64,000 bases of DNA from Erythrocercus mccallii (Eukaryota > Chordata > Aves > Passeriformes > Dicruridae), in assembly GCA_013397435.1 (NCBI GenBank), contig VZRG01000450.1, forward strand, positions 186,001 to 250,000, given 5' to 3'. Shown here in pieces: positions 10,946-23,740 of this stretch (within the stretch, counting starts at the first letter, position 1; every line of letters begins with the position of its first letter). The position numbers and the translations under genes are program-made. The notes beneath the pieces are model-generated. The model did no database searches and was not told where the DNA came from. It saw only the letters and a program-made list of their open reading frames with translations.

Positions 10946-12332
10946 CTTTGAGTGGGCAAGAAAATTACAACTTGATTGCTACAGTAGTCACCTGCAGATA
11001 TCCAGTATCCAGATCCTGTTGAAGAGCTTGAGTACATGTTTTACTGAGAATGGAAAAAGTTGTTTTGTCCTTAAACATTTATATATAAAAAAATAATATA
11101 TATGTATTTATATATATATGTAATCTGATCTTGATTACTTGTTGCTGCAATTAATTTCCCCAGTGTCCCTGATGTAGTTTGGCAATTTTCTTTGTTGTTA
11201 AATCTGAATGCATATCTTATTAACAAAAGTGACTGTTAAAGAGACCTGTATGGTACTGTAAGAGCAACTGATGGGTAATGGCACAGACAAGTTGTAGGAT
11301 GAATGGATTACTTTTACTACCCTCTCTGCAAAGTAGTATTTTCTGCCCTGATTAAAAAAATTCATTCCTCTGTGCTTTTAAACCCAATTAATTTACTATT
11401 AAAGACTGGCCAATGAAAAATGCCATTGAAGACTCTTGTTAATAACAATGAATGAACAGCAAAGGCAGATGTAAAACAAATTAGTTACACTTCAACCTTG
11501 GACACAACATTCTTTCCTGTATAGATAGGCATTCTGCATCTCAAACTGTTACAAGGAATTTTATTCACATTTTCAGTTGTTTGTTTTCTCAAATTTCATC
11601 TCAGCTCTAAAAATCTAGTACAGTTTTGTTGTTTTTAATTGTTTGTTTGTTTTTCACTATCCACTATGGATGTCCATTTTCTGGAGACTGCACATTTGAT
11701 CTCCATGATTTTTAAACATTGCTGGGTTTCTTTTTTACTCCAGAAAATAACATAAAGCAAAGTTTTCATATAGCTGCATATTTATATGTTCAGTTTTCTG
11801 TCACTAGATTACTACAATTCCAAGAAAAAAAAATCAGAGTAGTGTGTGTTTTTTAAACTGATACCGTCACTACAGACAAATATGTAGCTTTTCATAAACC
11901 AAAAAAAATATATACCAGGGAGCGATACTTTGTTGTTGTGGTTGTGGTTGTAGGAAGGTAAACAAACTACACTGCAACAAAAATCCAAGCATGGTAATGT
12001 GGATCACAATTCTCAACACTCTCTGCACAGCAACAAATATCTGTAAGAGTGCTTTTACACTTGTAATTCTGACATCTCCTTCACAATTCACTTTATTCTT
12101 TAGAAAGAATACTCTTGGTATTTCCAAGCCATTATGCCTTCATAACAAACTGTTAGATAAAACAGGGAGACAGTATACAAAAATATCCCTCTTTCCACTT
12201 GTCCTAGCATGGCAGACTAGTTAAGGACTGATACAGCATTAATGTAAATCTGAAGACTGAGTTTTCCTTCACATTATAAATAAGCACTGGTAGAGGAATA
12301 GATTTTCTTAAGCAGCAAGGACTTATCCCAGT

Positions 12333-12870
12333 TCACAGAATCACAGAATTGCAGAATCATTAGATTGGAAGAGACCCCCAGGATCATCAAGTCTAACCCA
12401 ACCCTAACCTCAACTAAACCATGCCACCAAGTGCCACATCTAGTCTTAAACACATCCAAAGATGGTGAATCCACCACCTCCCCAGGTAGACTATTCCAGT
12501 ACTTTATTACCCTTTCTGTAAAAAAAGTTCTTCCTAATATCCAACCTATATTTCCCTTGGCGCAGCTTGAGATCATGTCCTCTCGTTCTGTCAATTGCTG
12601 CCAGGAGAAAGAGACCGACCCCCATGTGATTACAACCACCCTTCAGGAAGTTGTAGAGAACGATAAGGTCACCTCTAAATCTTCTTTTCTCTAGGCTAAA
12701 CAACCCCAGCTCCCTCAGTCGTTCTTCATAGGGCTTGTGTTCCAAGCCCCTCACCAGCCTCGTTGCCTCCTCTGGATGCACTCAAGCATCTCAACGTCCT
12801 TCTTAAACTGAGGGGCCCAGAGCTGGACACAGCACTCAAGGTGTGGCCTCACCAGTGCCAAGTACAGAGG
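12333..12870 (-). mobile_element. CR1 3' end, minus strand, fairly well preserved
   Basis: On the plus strand it opens with the inverted CR1 tail 'tcacagaatcacagaattgc' and 'agattggaagagaccccca'. It continues through the C-terminal part of ORF2 and stops abruptly near 12870 ('aagtacagagg'), where the 5' truncation lies. Read on the minus strand it encodes the C-terminal domain of the CR1 polyprotein in two frames (see the pseudogene entry). It is less decayed than the other minus-strand tail at 3976. Confidence 0.92.
12491..12781 (-). pseudogene. CR1 ORF2 C-terminal domain, frameshifted
   Basis: The 96-codon minus-strand frame contains the CR1 C-terminal signature: RLRELGLFSLEKRR, DRTRGHDLKLRQGK and RLDIRKNFF. 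Immediately after, the protein continues in another frame, where 12274-12639 carries FFTERVIKYWNSLPGEVVDS, also typical of CR1. A frameshift near the A/T-rich 'gtaaaaaaag' separates the two. The domain follows the reverse transcriptase in CR1 ORF2. The copy is dead and 5'-truncated, with no reverse-transcriptase or endonuclease portion. Confidence 0.85.
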
Positions 12871-14143
12871 AAGAATGAATGTTCATTTCAGCAAACACAG
12901 TATCTCATAGGTGCCAAACTCATTACTGCAAGTTAAGCCACTGCAGGGCTGTTCCAATGGTAGACAGGGCTTTATGCACATTTCCTCTGTGAAGAACGAA
13001 GATTGCATTGACAATATGGAAAGGAGAAGGAGGTGAGAGTTAAGAAAGGTTCAAATCTCTTTCACTGCCATTAATTTTATAAGTGAGTACAGTAAATATT
13101 TTGTAAGTATGATGCATTGTAAGTTGTTGAATAAAAAAGGAAAAAGAGCAGATAGAGACTTTGCAGTCTCCTCCTGGTGTTTCAGATAGTACAATATCCT
13201 TTGCTTCAGGCACACCCTTAAGCAACTGTTTGGCTAAGACTGTCCAACTCTATTAACAGCCATGAGCTCATTACCATGAGATACATGGTAATAGCCCCAA
13301 AGAAATCCTATTAAAACAACAAATTATCTTATCTTAGCCTAAAAAATATTCTTGCAGGAGCAGAGAAGAAGGAAGTAATTTTTTATTTATGACTACCCAT
13401 TCAAAAACATCAAAACAATAAAAGCATTCGTTAACACATCAAAATCATAATTATCTCCCTTGCAGAATGCCTTTTAGCAGACTTAAACTATAAAAATTAA
13501 TATGGCAAACTGAAACAAGAAAAAAAAAAGCTGTGTAGCTTATTTTAGAATTATTTTCTTACATTTCCTCTCAGGGTCTGGACTGTAGCATAATGGATCT
13601 TTCTAGTGTATGTTCTTTATTTCTCCAAAAAATCCTTCTTTTATAATGAGCATGGCATCACCAAATTATGCAGCTTAAAAATCTTTTCCTTTCTCCTTTT
13701 CTTTTTTATGTTTGATCATTCAATTTGAAAGGGAGAGAAAAGCAGGCTTAGCCATAGTAACATTAAAATCTGCTATGAGGCAGAGGTCTGGAAGGTGTTG
13801 TATTTCATCTAATAATTTCATACAATCTAATTCAATGACTAAAAAAAATCTCATAATATATAAAAAGAACTCTGAAAAGTCTATGGATATTGAAATGGTA
13901 TAATCTATGTGTCCTTGACATTGCTAATCTAACTGAAGAAGAAAAGCTCTGAAATCTAGTCAACAATCCATGGAGTTGCACTTCGTGGCTTATGTGGCTT
14001 CATACAATGTTATGTTATCTCACTCTGGTTAGCTTTTCTCTGATTCTGTGACTGAGTCTGTCTTCTATGTCATGGAGTTAAAAACTATTCAGCAGAGGTT
14101 CCTTAATGCAGCTTGACTTTCTAAAACTATCATGTTCTGACCT

Positions 14144-14144
<1 letters not shown>
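12871..14144. other. AT-rich non-coding stretch
   Basis: No gene seen. It includes a perfect 9-bp inverted repeat at 13270-13292. Confidence 0.5.
13270..13292. repeat. 9-bp inverted repeat, 5-nt loop
   Basis: attaccatg and catggtaat are separated by agata. Probably chance or a minor cruciform site. Confidence 0.6.

Positions 14145-14204
<60 letters not shown>
14145..14204 (+). repeat. (ACATAT)10 microsatellite
   Basis: Ten perfect copies of the hexanucleotide acatat with no interruptions, likely length-polymorphic between individuals. Confidence 0.97.
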
Positions 14205-16754
14205 CTACTTAATTTTATATGCATATAATATTTTTAAAACCTAATCTGATCCTGTATATTTTCACAGCCTAGCAAGAATAGGAGAGTTTACTTCAGACTC
14301 TGAATTGGAATATTCAGCTGCATATGGTCTACATTCTAAAATTCATTTTAGTTGGAACAAATGCAGAAAGCAAGAAGTTTTATGTTTTATTTTGTGGTTT
14401 TTTTTTTTTCAAATGGAATATGCAATTCAATGCCATGAGGTTGTTAGCAGTAGAAAGTGAAGTAGATGATTTATTGTATGTTTTTGTAAATCGATTGGAA
14501 ATGACTTCTGCACAAAACTAGTACTGAGAATTTTAAGAGGCAATCACAAGTCGTAACAACAGGAATGTGAAGAAGTAGTGTCGCCATCTGATTTGAGATG
14601 CCCTGCTGTCTTCTTCCTTCTTCCAAAGGTCTTGGAGACTGACAGTGTCTTAAAAAGCTTCTAGTTGTGTCTGTCTTTTGGATATTCTATGAGAAATTTC
14701 AAAAGTAATGCCATTAGTACATCTGGACTTTTCTCATGTCCATTACATTATAGGACTTTTCATTGTGGAATCTGGAAGATTTTTCTTCTAAAATGAGAGT
14801 ATTTTGAGCTCTTAGCACTTGTTCTGAACTTTAGAAGCAGGAGTCCTTCCACTAATGAAGGATTTTTAACATCTCAATTATTTCTCCAACTATCCTTCAA
14901 CTATTTTACCTTTAGGGAGACCAACATTTCTTTGATGAAGAAAGAGAAAATAGATATGATGTATGATATACTTTAATATCTTTTCCACAGAAACCCCTCT
15001 CTGCACCTAAGAATTACCTGATGAGCTGAACAGATTCTTCTACCTAGTCTGGTAATAACTGTCAGGTGCTACTTCCATTCTCTAATTCAGAAAAGTGCTT
15101 ATGCTAGTGGCTATGAGATTTTTTTTTCCTTTAAATAAACACCTTTTATTTGAGTCCTGTATGCACTAATTAAAGGAAAGTTTACCAAAGTATAAATCAT
15201 AATTGACATAAATGAACCCAAAGGTGGAAGACCTACTGCACTTTGACAAGAAGCTCCAGTCATTTATGCCTGGCATAGAGGCTTAGTTATGTAAATTACA
15301 TATAAGTAATCATGTATAAACAGACTTCACAGTAAATAATTTCACAGCTACATAGCAAAAAAAGACAGATTTAAAACCAAAATGAATAGAAATTAAAAAT
15401 AACAATTAAGCAGAATATGAATAGGGGAAGTATCTTGAAATATCACTGAACATATCAATTACCAAAGTAAAATTATTAGATGTCATTGAAAGTGGGATTC
15501 ATACTGACCTCAATAGGATTTCGCCTTCAGAGTTTTACTCCAAATCACCTTTTTTTCTTTAAGTTAATACTTTCAGTGGTAAAAAAATGAAACTGAAATA
15601 TATCTTATCTAGACTCTACACAAGGAACTGTCTGGCAGCACAAGCATTACACAACATGACAGGATGGAATTTTTAGCCCAACACAATCATATCAATCAGA
15701 GGCCACAAGCCAGAGCAAAACTTAATAACCTGCTGACTCCTGCATTGATGACAGCAGAAAGAAATCCATAAGCCAGGCAGTTTAAGGAAGATTTCTTCTG
15801 AAGCCCTTTTAAGAAATATGGGTTTCACTACAGCCACAAACCAGAACAAGATGCAATGAAGTAAAACTGCACTATATTTTAAATCAGCTAAATGGGTGTT
15901 GCAAAAAGCCCTGTTCCATGAGAGCTAATATGAGCAGCCAAAGAAAAATAAAAACAAACAGCAAAGACCAGAAAAATGGACTGACTTATTTACTAAATAT
16001 AATTGGAAGATACTGGGCAGGACAATTCTCCTAGGATAATTGCCCCTTTTACATGGAGAATTTGTAAGTGAGGAGCAACATTCCATACACTTCTCTGAGA
16101 AATGTTCTACAGCGAAAAGAGTTGGAGTACTGCTGAAAATTGAGGGACACCATTGTCCAGAACAACATATCTGAAGCACCTACCTGATAATGTGTATTTA
16201 CTGATTCTTATTATGAATTCTGACACGGTATGAAGGGCCATGAGGGGGTTGCATTTTCCTTTCTCATTGCACTTTGAAACAGAACATGGTCAAAACCCTA
16301 AAGCCACAAATAAAGGTGTACCTCCTTGTCATGCAGTCTGACTTGTCTTTGTAAGGTCACTTGACAAGTCATGCAATTTTAAATGGAAACTCTAAGTTTA
16401 GACATAATGCAAAACTAGCTCTGTATTAGTTTGGGGATTTTGAATAAGAAATACAACTGTAAACTTCAACTTGTGCTTGCTAATTGACAGTCACATTAAA
16501 AAAAACTTATTTAAGATTTAATAGGATTAAACATAAACTTTATGCGAATGAGAATCATAAGGACCTGTCCTGCCAATATTATAGTTTGAAATATCACCTT
16601 CAAAATTAGCATTATTTATAGCTACTCAATTTTATGTCAAAGAATAGGCACTTGAAACTACAGTCAGAGCTGCTTCCAGTGCTACTGTAAAACTACACCT
16701 GTACATGTCCTACTCATATAGAGTCAGTTTTGGTTTTAGTAGCAGATACAGTCT
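14205..16754. other. AT-rich non-coding stretch, nothing recognised
   Basis: No recognisable repeat or gene. The 84-codon minus-strand ORF at 15925-16179 matches no family I know and has an unremarkable composition. An 8-bp inverted pair (gacttgtc / gacaagtc) lies near 16338-16370. Confidence 0.45.
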
Positions 16755-17285
16755 TGTGTTTTGGTTTTAGGATGAGGCTAATGTTGATAATGCATTGATG
16801 GTTCCGTTACTGCTGAGCAGTGCTTACACAGTCTAAAGACCATTTCTGCTTCTCACCCCATCCAACCAGTGAGGAGGCTGGGAGTGCACAAGGAGTTGGA
16901 AGGGAACACAGCTGACCCCAGCTTACCCAAGGGGTATTCTATACCATATGGTATTATGCTCAGTATATAAAGCTGGGGTAAGAAGAAGGAGGAGGATGTT
17001 TTTAAAGTGACAGCATTTGTCTTCCCAAAAAAACCTTACACATGGTGGCTCCGTGCTGTCCTGGGGCTGGCTGAACACCTGCCTGCCCAGGGTAAGTGTT
17101 AAATGAATTCGTTGTTTTGCTTTGGTTGTTTGTGTGTGACTTTTGCTTTACCTCTTAAGATATCTTTAAGTCAAGCTGTGAATTTTCTCATTTTTACCTT
17201 TCCAATTCTTTCCCCCATATCACTGAGGGGGAGTAAGCTAGTGACTGTGTGAGGCTTAGTTGCTGGCTGGGGCTGAGCCATATCA
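16755..17285 (+). mobile_element. Avian ERV solo LTR with TATA box
   Basis: The sequence from 'ggttccgttactgctgagca' through 'gtatataaagctgggg', 'gaacacctgcctgcccaggg' and 'gcttagttgctggctggggc' is a well-known avian endogenous-retrovirus LTR, ERVL-like in my recollection. It starts at TGTGTTTTGG (or two bases later) and ends near 'tatca' at 17285, about 530 bp. It contains TATATAAAG at about 16964-16972, and the poly(A) region near 17150 appears mutated (cttaag in place of an attaaa-type signal). No internal retroviral sequence follows. Confidence 0.88.
16964..16972 (+). promoter_or_regulatory. LTR TATA box
   Basis: TATATAAAG stands 10 bases after a perfect 14-bp palindrome (ataccatatggtat, 16941-16954). 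It would be the retroviral core promoter of this LTR. Whether it still drives transcription cannot be seen. Confidence 0.75.
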
Positions 17286-18646
17286 ATATCCACTGAGATA
17301 ATACCATAATCAGTTCCTATTGTGAGACAGTTGGAATCTGCCTGTCCCAATTAAATAACTGCAAGACCATTCTGAAAGACATATTCTCCCCAGAGCATTG
17401 CAGAAATGTATGATGAGCCAAGTGAATTAGCTGCAGTACGTAGGTGGCCTGCTCTCTGCCTCTAGTTATAATTTTAAGCATTTCTAACATGTACTCAATC
17501 AACTCATTCCTTTTGTGGCTCATAATAGTAACAAATATAATTTTCTTAATTTTGTAGAAGTTTTGTCTCATTTTACTGAAAAATGTGTATTGGACTTAGC
17601 AGTTGTGCAGGAGTCATGATTTATAATTATAAACGAGAATATTAAGGCCTGGATTCTTGTATAGGTGTAAATACAAAAAAACTCAAAACAAAACAAAGCA
17701 AAATAATGTGGAAACTCTTCAGTCTGAGATCAGGAGTAATCACTATTTAATGATGACTTAATGACATGGATGAAGAATACTCTGGGGTTTTTGTTGTAAT
17801 GCTGACAGATGATAATTACCTTTGAGCACATTTACTTTTATAGATTAAAGGAGTGCAATATATCCATTAATAATTGCAGAACAAGGGATCAAATAAGTGC
17901 TGATGCTGACATTCATATCCTACTTTCTGTGAGGAAATGGAGTTATAGGATCAGTGTCCCTAAACATTTCTGACTTATCTCTAGAAACAGTGTAAAGCAT
18001 TCACCTGACCACATGATGCAATTCCTTCCTTACCATTATTTATGCAGCCATGTGATTGCAGCCACCTCTGCAAAATGCCTTATTTTTTATCACTGTAAGT
18101 TCTCTGAATACACCTCAGGCATTCCATCACTTTCATTATAAAAACACTGTATTGCAGCATCGCTCAGTCTGTGATAAGAATTGTAGTCCTCCCCCTCATT
18201 TTATTAGGAACCATATGGACACTATATATATATATTTCTTACTCCAGCATTCATAGTGGTTTTTTTGTTATAAAATTTATTCTTTGGTGCTAGAAAAAAA
18301 AGGCATATACAAAATTAGTGTATAAGCAGCCATAATTGTTTCAGAAATTAAATACATGAAAGTCAGGAAATTAAATTCACAGTGTTAAATTTTAGTATTA
18401 AACCAATTCACTTGTGATCATGTAGGGAAAAGTGATTTCTAGAGGATGTCAATTGTACTTTGCCCTCTGTAAAATTATAAGTAGAACTGATAAGGCAGTG
18501 TGACATTTCCCATTAGAACAAGCAGTTTTAGATTATCACCAACACCAAACTTGAAATATACCAGCATGAATATCTGTTTTAGGAGTACTTCTTTTTCTAT
18601 TCATGAGTGCTCAGTGGATTTAGTTTATGAATAAGAAGATAAAGAT
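17286..18646. other. AT-rich non-coding stretch
   Basis: No gene recognised. The 84-codon minus-strand ORF at 17317-17571 begins just after the LTR but matches no family known to me. About 17810-17940 has a non-repetitive, homeobox-site-like composition. Confidence 0.45.
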
Positions 18647-18866
18647 GGAGGAGGAGGAAGAGGAGGAGGAGGAGGAGGAGGAGAAGAAGAAGAAGAAGAA
18701 GAAGAAGAAAGAGAAGAAGAAGAAGAAAGAAAAGAAGAAGAAGAAAGAAAAGAAAAAGAAGAAAAAGAAGAAGAAGAAAAAGAAAAGAAGAAGAAGAAAA
18801 AGAAAAGAAGAAGAAGAAGAAGAAAAAGAAAAGAAGAAGAAGAAGAAGAAAAAGAAGAAGAAGAAG
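18647..18866 (+). repeat. 220-nt uninterrupted homopurine (GAA/GGA) tract
   Basis: Every base from 18647 to 18866 is A or G. It starts as (GGA)n, becomes (GAA)n, and then shows a repeating mixture of AAAGAAAAG and GAAGAAG blocks, so it has higher-order structure on top of the trinucleotide. Such purine-pyrimidine strands can form intramolecular triplex DNA and are hard to sequence. The long Glu/Lys and Ser-rich ORFs here on both strands are artefacts of the repeat. Confidence 0.98.
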
Positions 18867-21800
18867 CAGAAGCGTAAAAGGTGACTTTATTGCAACTTGT
18901 AGTCATTTCCATAATAGATAAAAACTCTTTACGGACTAGGACAGAGCAAGGACCAATGGCTGGAAGATAAAATGAGCCAAACTCAAATAGGAAATAAGTT
19001 TACATTTATTTTAAACTGAGTAATTTATCTATAGAAAGAAAACGACATCTACTAAAACTACTAAACCTATGACATCCATATTTTTAAAGAAACCAAGTAT
19101 GTTATCTTTTTAGAACCGTTCATTGTACAAGTTCATGATGAATACTAGTGAAAAGGTATTTTACTTGATGACCTGAGCTATAAAAGAATGTAGTCTGCAA
19201 GTCCTGAGAGGCTGAAGAGCATTCAGCAAATTGCACAGCATGAGTGAAAAGGCTCGAGCAGAATAAGGAAGCAACTAAAATCCATGAGATTCTGTCTGAC
19301 TAAGAACACTGATGCAAAGACTTGGAGTTCCCTGCATTTAGAAAGAAAACAAAATTATGTATGTAGTCCTGTATCACATCTGTTCTGCAGGGTGTGACGG
19401 TCCTAGAGCCTTCCAATGTAAGCAGTTTGGCAGATACACAAAGAATCTCTGATGTTCTCATGTTCTTCCCCTAAATGCATGGTGAGCTCTTTTTGTGATG
19501 TTGCTGGACTCATCTTAGTTCTGAGGTCATACTCAGCTGTCTGTGACTATTATTACTAGCTCCTAAGAACAGTGATAAATTATGAATACTGAGCTTTAAT
19601 TATGATTTTTTTCTTGTTGTTAGCTGCTTTTTTTTTTTTTTTTTGTCTCCACAGTGAAATCACTACAGCTCTCCTCTCTCTGCCTGCAAATTCTTGGTTG
19701 TTTCCTGAGGATGTGCCTGGCATTTGAAAGCCAAGTTTTTAATGCTAATACATTTGTTTCTGATAGCAAGCACCAAAATAAATCAACTGTTCTACCTACT
19801 AGCTGGACACAATGCTTCAATGTCTCATAGAATGTAGCTTAGCTTATTTTTATACTCCCTTTAATCTATTTAATGAAACCAAGCAGCACAGTAATAGAAA
19901 TTCTTTTCAGGTGCAATGAAAGTTGTCAAACATCTGTTCACTCCCCTCAACACTCACTGTGCTGGACTACATGCAATCCTCATGACAAGGCTAAACATCT
20001 TAAAAACCTTTCAGACTGTACCCTGAACAAGTAAAAATTCAGAATTCAGTAAAATTCTGTCTTGTGCAGTAACTGTAGGGTAGAGCTAAGAAATCCTGAG
20101 ATGGAACGTAGACACTAAGCTTGCTAGAAAGCTATAAGTTGAACTTGTTCAAGAGTTGGTCCATAGACAGCTCAGAAAAGTGCTACCACTCTAGCAATAC
20201 AATCACAACATTACTGCATTTGCATACATAACAGATTATGATGTCCCTGAATATATTCTGTTTGGAATTGCTGAGAGATTAGGATGAAAGAGAGAGGGAA
20301 AGCATATGTGTGTGAATGATTGTAGGGATAGGGAAGGATGTAATAGGTGCAAGAAATAATAGAATGAGAGTTGTGTCCATAGCATTTTTAGGGTGACTTC
20401 ACTGTCCTCATCAAATCTAGCCCTGAGTGGACGTGGCTTTTTTCACTCATCTGTTACTATTCGAGAATGAATGAGACAATATTTTTTCTCCCTATTAGAC
20501 TGTTTCAGCTGTTTTGTCTCTCGTTGGTAAGGCATTTTTAAATTTCACAGTACTTGCTAACTAGAAAATTTTTCATTGACTCCATTTTTATTTTCAGTTT
20601 CTAGTTTTCTAATGTTGCTTTATGATAGAGTTAAAATTCTTCTAGATCTCACACTTTCCCAACAAATACAGAGATAACCAGTTTCGCTAGCTAACGCAAA
20701 AGAAAAACAAATTGTTTTTTATCATGTGAATGCAAGCTTATTGTATTAAAAGAAAACCCCCATTTGTTTTGATTAGTAATATTTTCATTAAAAAGCAGAA
20801 ATAAAATTCACCCATATAAAAATGATATATCTATATAGATATTGTTTTCCAACACATATATCTTTAATTTTTTAATCTTTACATCCTACACCAATGTCAA
20901 CATTTAATATTATCCACTTTTTTTCTGTTGTTTTCTCCTTACAGGTAGAATAGTGCCTAGAGCTTAATTTTAATTCAGTGTATTTAAAAAAAAATGCAAT
21001 AAGCATCTTTGTCTTGGTAAATAAGTTTTTTTTGAAGATCAGCTAAATGTTCATAAAAGTTATATTTACAGTAATTTTTAGTTGTTTTTCAAGAAGAAAT
21101 CAAATTTTAGACTTCCAGGGCTATTTATTAATCTTTTAATCTTGGAGATTGCATCAGGCTCCTCTGTGCTATATGGGTGTACTCAACACAACTGATGATA
21201 AATAAGAAACCTCAGATATAGTCTACCACACAGTATAAATGCGCATATTGACAAAATTATCAAAGTCCTCCCAAACTACTTACTACTGGTTACTGCTCAA
21301 TGTGCTATATGGAGCTGTGATCACAAGAATCATTGATAATATCGGGAAAGTATCAAGATGATGGTGGCATCACTTTCAAGATAAAAAGCTGTATAGTGCT
21401 TTCTCTTTGCTTTCCTAATAAGAACATTTGCTTTATCTTTAAGAACACATATTGTAAGCAAAAATGCTGGAAAGATAATGGAGTCCCATATTTTTTTTCT
21501 CAATAAACTTACCTTTGATTTGTAACTATGGAATAACATTATCACATTGAATACCACTGCATTTTTTCTTAACCTATTAAATGACATGAAATATCATGTA
21601 GTTGCCAATAACACAATTAATCAATGAACTAGAGTTAACAGTTTTCTGTTGATTACCTATTATGTATTTATTTTCTGGGGTTTTTTTTCTGGACAGTCCC
21701 AACAATATTTTTAACATTCTTGTGCAAACATTAACATTTCTGCAAACAGGTTTGCTGAGATCCAGAAGTACCAACCCAAGCTACACACTGACATCTTGCA

Positions 21801-23740
21801 ATAGATGGAAATCTTCACATTTCTCTGGATGACTCAGTCCTGCTACCCGATCAAAACTTTACTCCCAGGAGCAGTGGAGGCAGGCTTGCCTAGGGTTATG
21901 CTGCCTGCCACCAGAATTACAGCTCTGTGGAGGCAATGGCCCAGGCTACCTCTGGATATGGTTATTGCCAATTTTGTCTTGACAACTCTGCTCCACACTG
22001 ACAATGCAAATTACTGATGCCTCCATGTCCAGCCACTTCTTATTCCTTTTTGTATCTCAAACTGATGATGATAGCAAATTTGGAGCATTTTCATACTTAT
22101 TCCTTTCCAGTTTGCTGGAACAAGACTGTCAGCAAGCTGACCCTCTGATCTTTCAGCTGATAATCACTATGTCAGCTTAGTTTGCTTTTGGATAGTGCTA
22201 TCATATTGAATTAACATTATCCTTAGAGAAAGTTGTCATTTTCAGCTCTGCCATATGAGAGGCATGAAAGCCATTGAATTGTAGGTGATTTTAAATAAAG
22301 AAGCCCAGATAAGTAATATCTTAAAAGTTTTGTAAATACTTTCATTAGAACTCCTGTGGAAGAGCAAAACCATTAAGTAATTTTATACTTAAAGACACTG
22401 TAAAATGTATTACTCAAGAAGTTCACATTAACTAGTGGTTTTGATTCAGTTATGCTTCATGATGTTTATAGTCTAATTTCAAAAAATAGTACCATATTTT
22501 AGACTCTACTATACTTAATAGCCATAGTAGGAGCCCCAACTCAACATCTTTATTTTTTTGGCAAGCAAGTTCTAATTTTAACATACAAGTCACAGTTTGT
22601 ACCACACAGAAAACCAAAAGAAAGTCCTCAGCAATTCAAGTCAAAGCACAGTAGTTATCTGTAGATCCTCTCTTCTGTTGTCATAATTCTAGATCTTGAA
22701 AAACAAGATAAATTCCTAGCAAGGACAAAAAACCTCCTACAACATAATCTTTACAAAGTACCTATATGAGGGTGTATGTGCATAGTAATATCTGTATTAT
22801 TTCTATATGTTATAGAGCTTGCAAGAAAGAGAAAATAAATAAAATTCCAAGCAAATACCATCACTTGATTCTAGATGAGTAAACTGCGTTATTTACACGT
22901 TTGCCCTGCTTGTGCCTGAGTCATTGTGTAATATCAAGAGTTGTCTGTCCTGTTAACAGTGAGGAGGGAATTCATCACAAGACATCCTATGTATTACTGC
23001 AAGACAAGACATGAAATTCACTGTAAATTTAATACTAATGAAAGTTCTCGACTAAAGAGGAATATGTTAAGTATGTAAAATTTGTTCTTTTTGACTGAGA
23101 TAGACCCCACTTTTTGCCTTAACTGTTTTATTACTACTATTAGCAGATAAGGAGGGATGTTGTGATATATAAGTTTTAAAATGTTGAGAATTAATTCTTC
23201 TCCAATCATCTAGCAATCAAATTTGGAGATTTGTAATTTTTTTGACATACAATCTCAGACAAATAAAGGAAAATGTCACTAACAGATTCTGAATATATGT
23301 TCTTCTAGAGACAAAAAGATTGTGGATTAGTTGACAGATACAGTTTGTCCTAAATATAATTGCTTAATTCTTCAAAAAAAAAAAAAGCCTTAAGCTTTCC
23401 TTGAATGATAAAATAAGGGGCTTGTAGAAATCTTTAAATAAGTACATAAAGCTGCTTTTGCAACCTTCCCCTGAACTTATGGGGTGGATTAGAATTAATG
23501 ACAGGTGTTTATAAACATATTTATAGAACAGTGTGGTTGCGAGAGAAAATAGGTATGTAACCATTTTGGTTGTTATTATTATCTATAGTGATATAGAAAT
23601 ACAAAAGCATAAAAATAACACTCAAGAAAATGTATAAGGAAAAGAAAGAAAGGGAAAGAATGGACAAGAGTCAAAAGATATCACCACCTGTGGATCCAGT
23701 AAAGAGATTTGATTGATATCCATTGGTTGAGGTGATGGTC
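18867..23740. other. Non-coding stretch, no gene seen
   Basis: Mostly AT-rich. A poly(T) run of 17 lies at about 19628-19644. Around 21775-22030 the base composition is less AT-rich and a 70-codon plus-strand ORF is open, but I recognise no protein or repeat in it. Confidence 0.45.

Larger units (their letters stand above)
8831..12332. other. AT-rich non-coding stretch with small duplications
   Basis: No gene seen. Small structures include a 12-bp direct duplication at 9383-9406 (unit ttattactgaac), a perfect 13-bp hairpin at 10572-10600, a 12-bp duplication at 10922-10945 (unit actttaatgcag), an AT dinucleotide-rich patch at about 11085-11122 and a GTTGTG-type run near 11930-11950. Confidence 0.5.

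Noticed and set aside
12365..12694. 109-codon plus-strand ORF
   Set aside because: It is antisense to the minus-strand CR1 C-terminal domain, which is the real (dead) coding sequence.
14145..14204. CRISPR-like array
   Set aside because: A simple hexanucleotide microsatellite without spacers; the host is a eukaryote.
18625..18912. Poly-Glu/Lys (plus) and poly-Ser/Phe (minus) ORFs
   Set aside because: These are translations of the homopurine/homopyrimidine tract; such repeats rarely contain stops.
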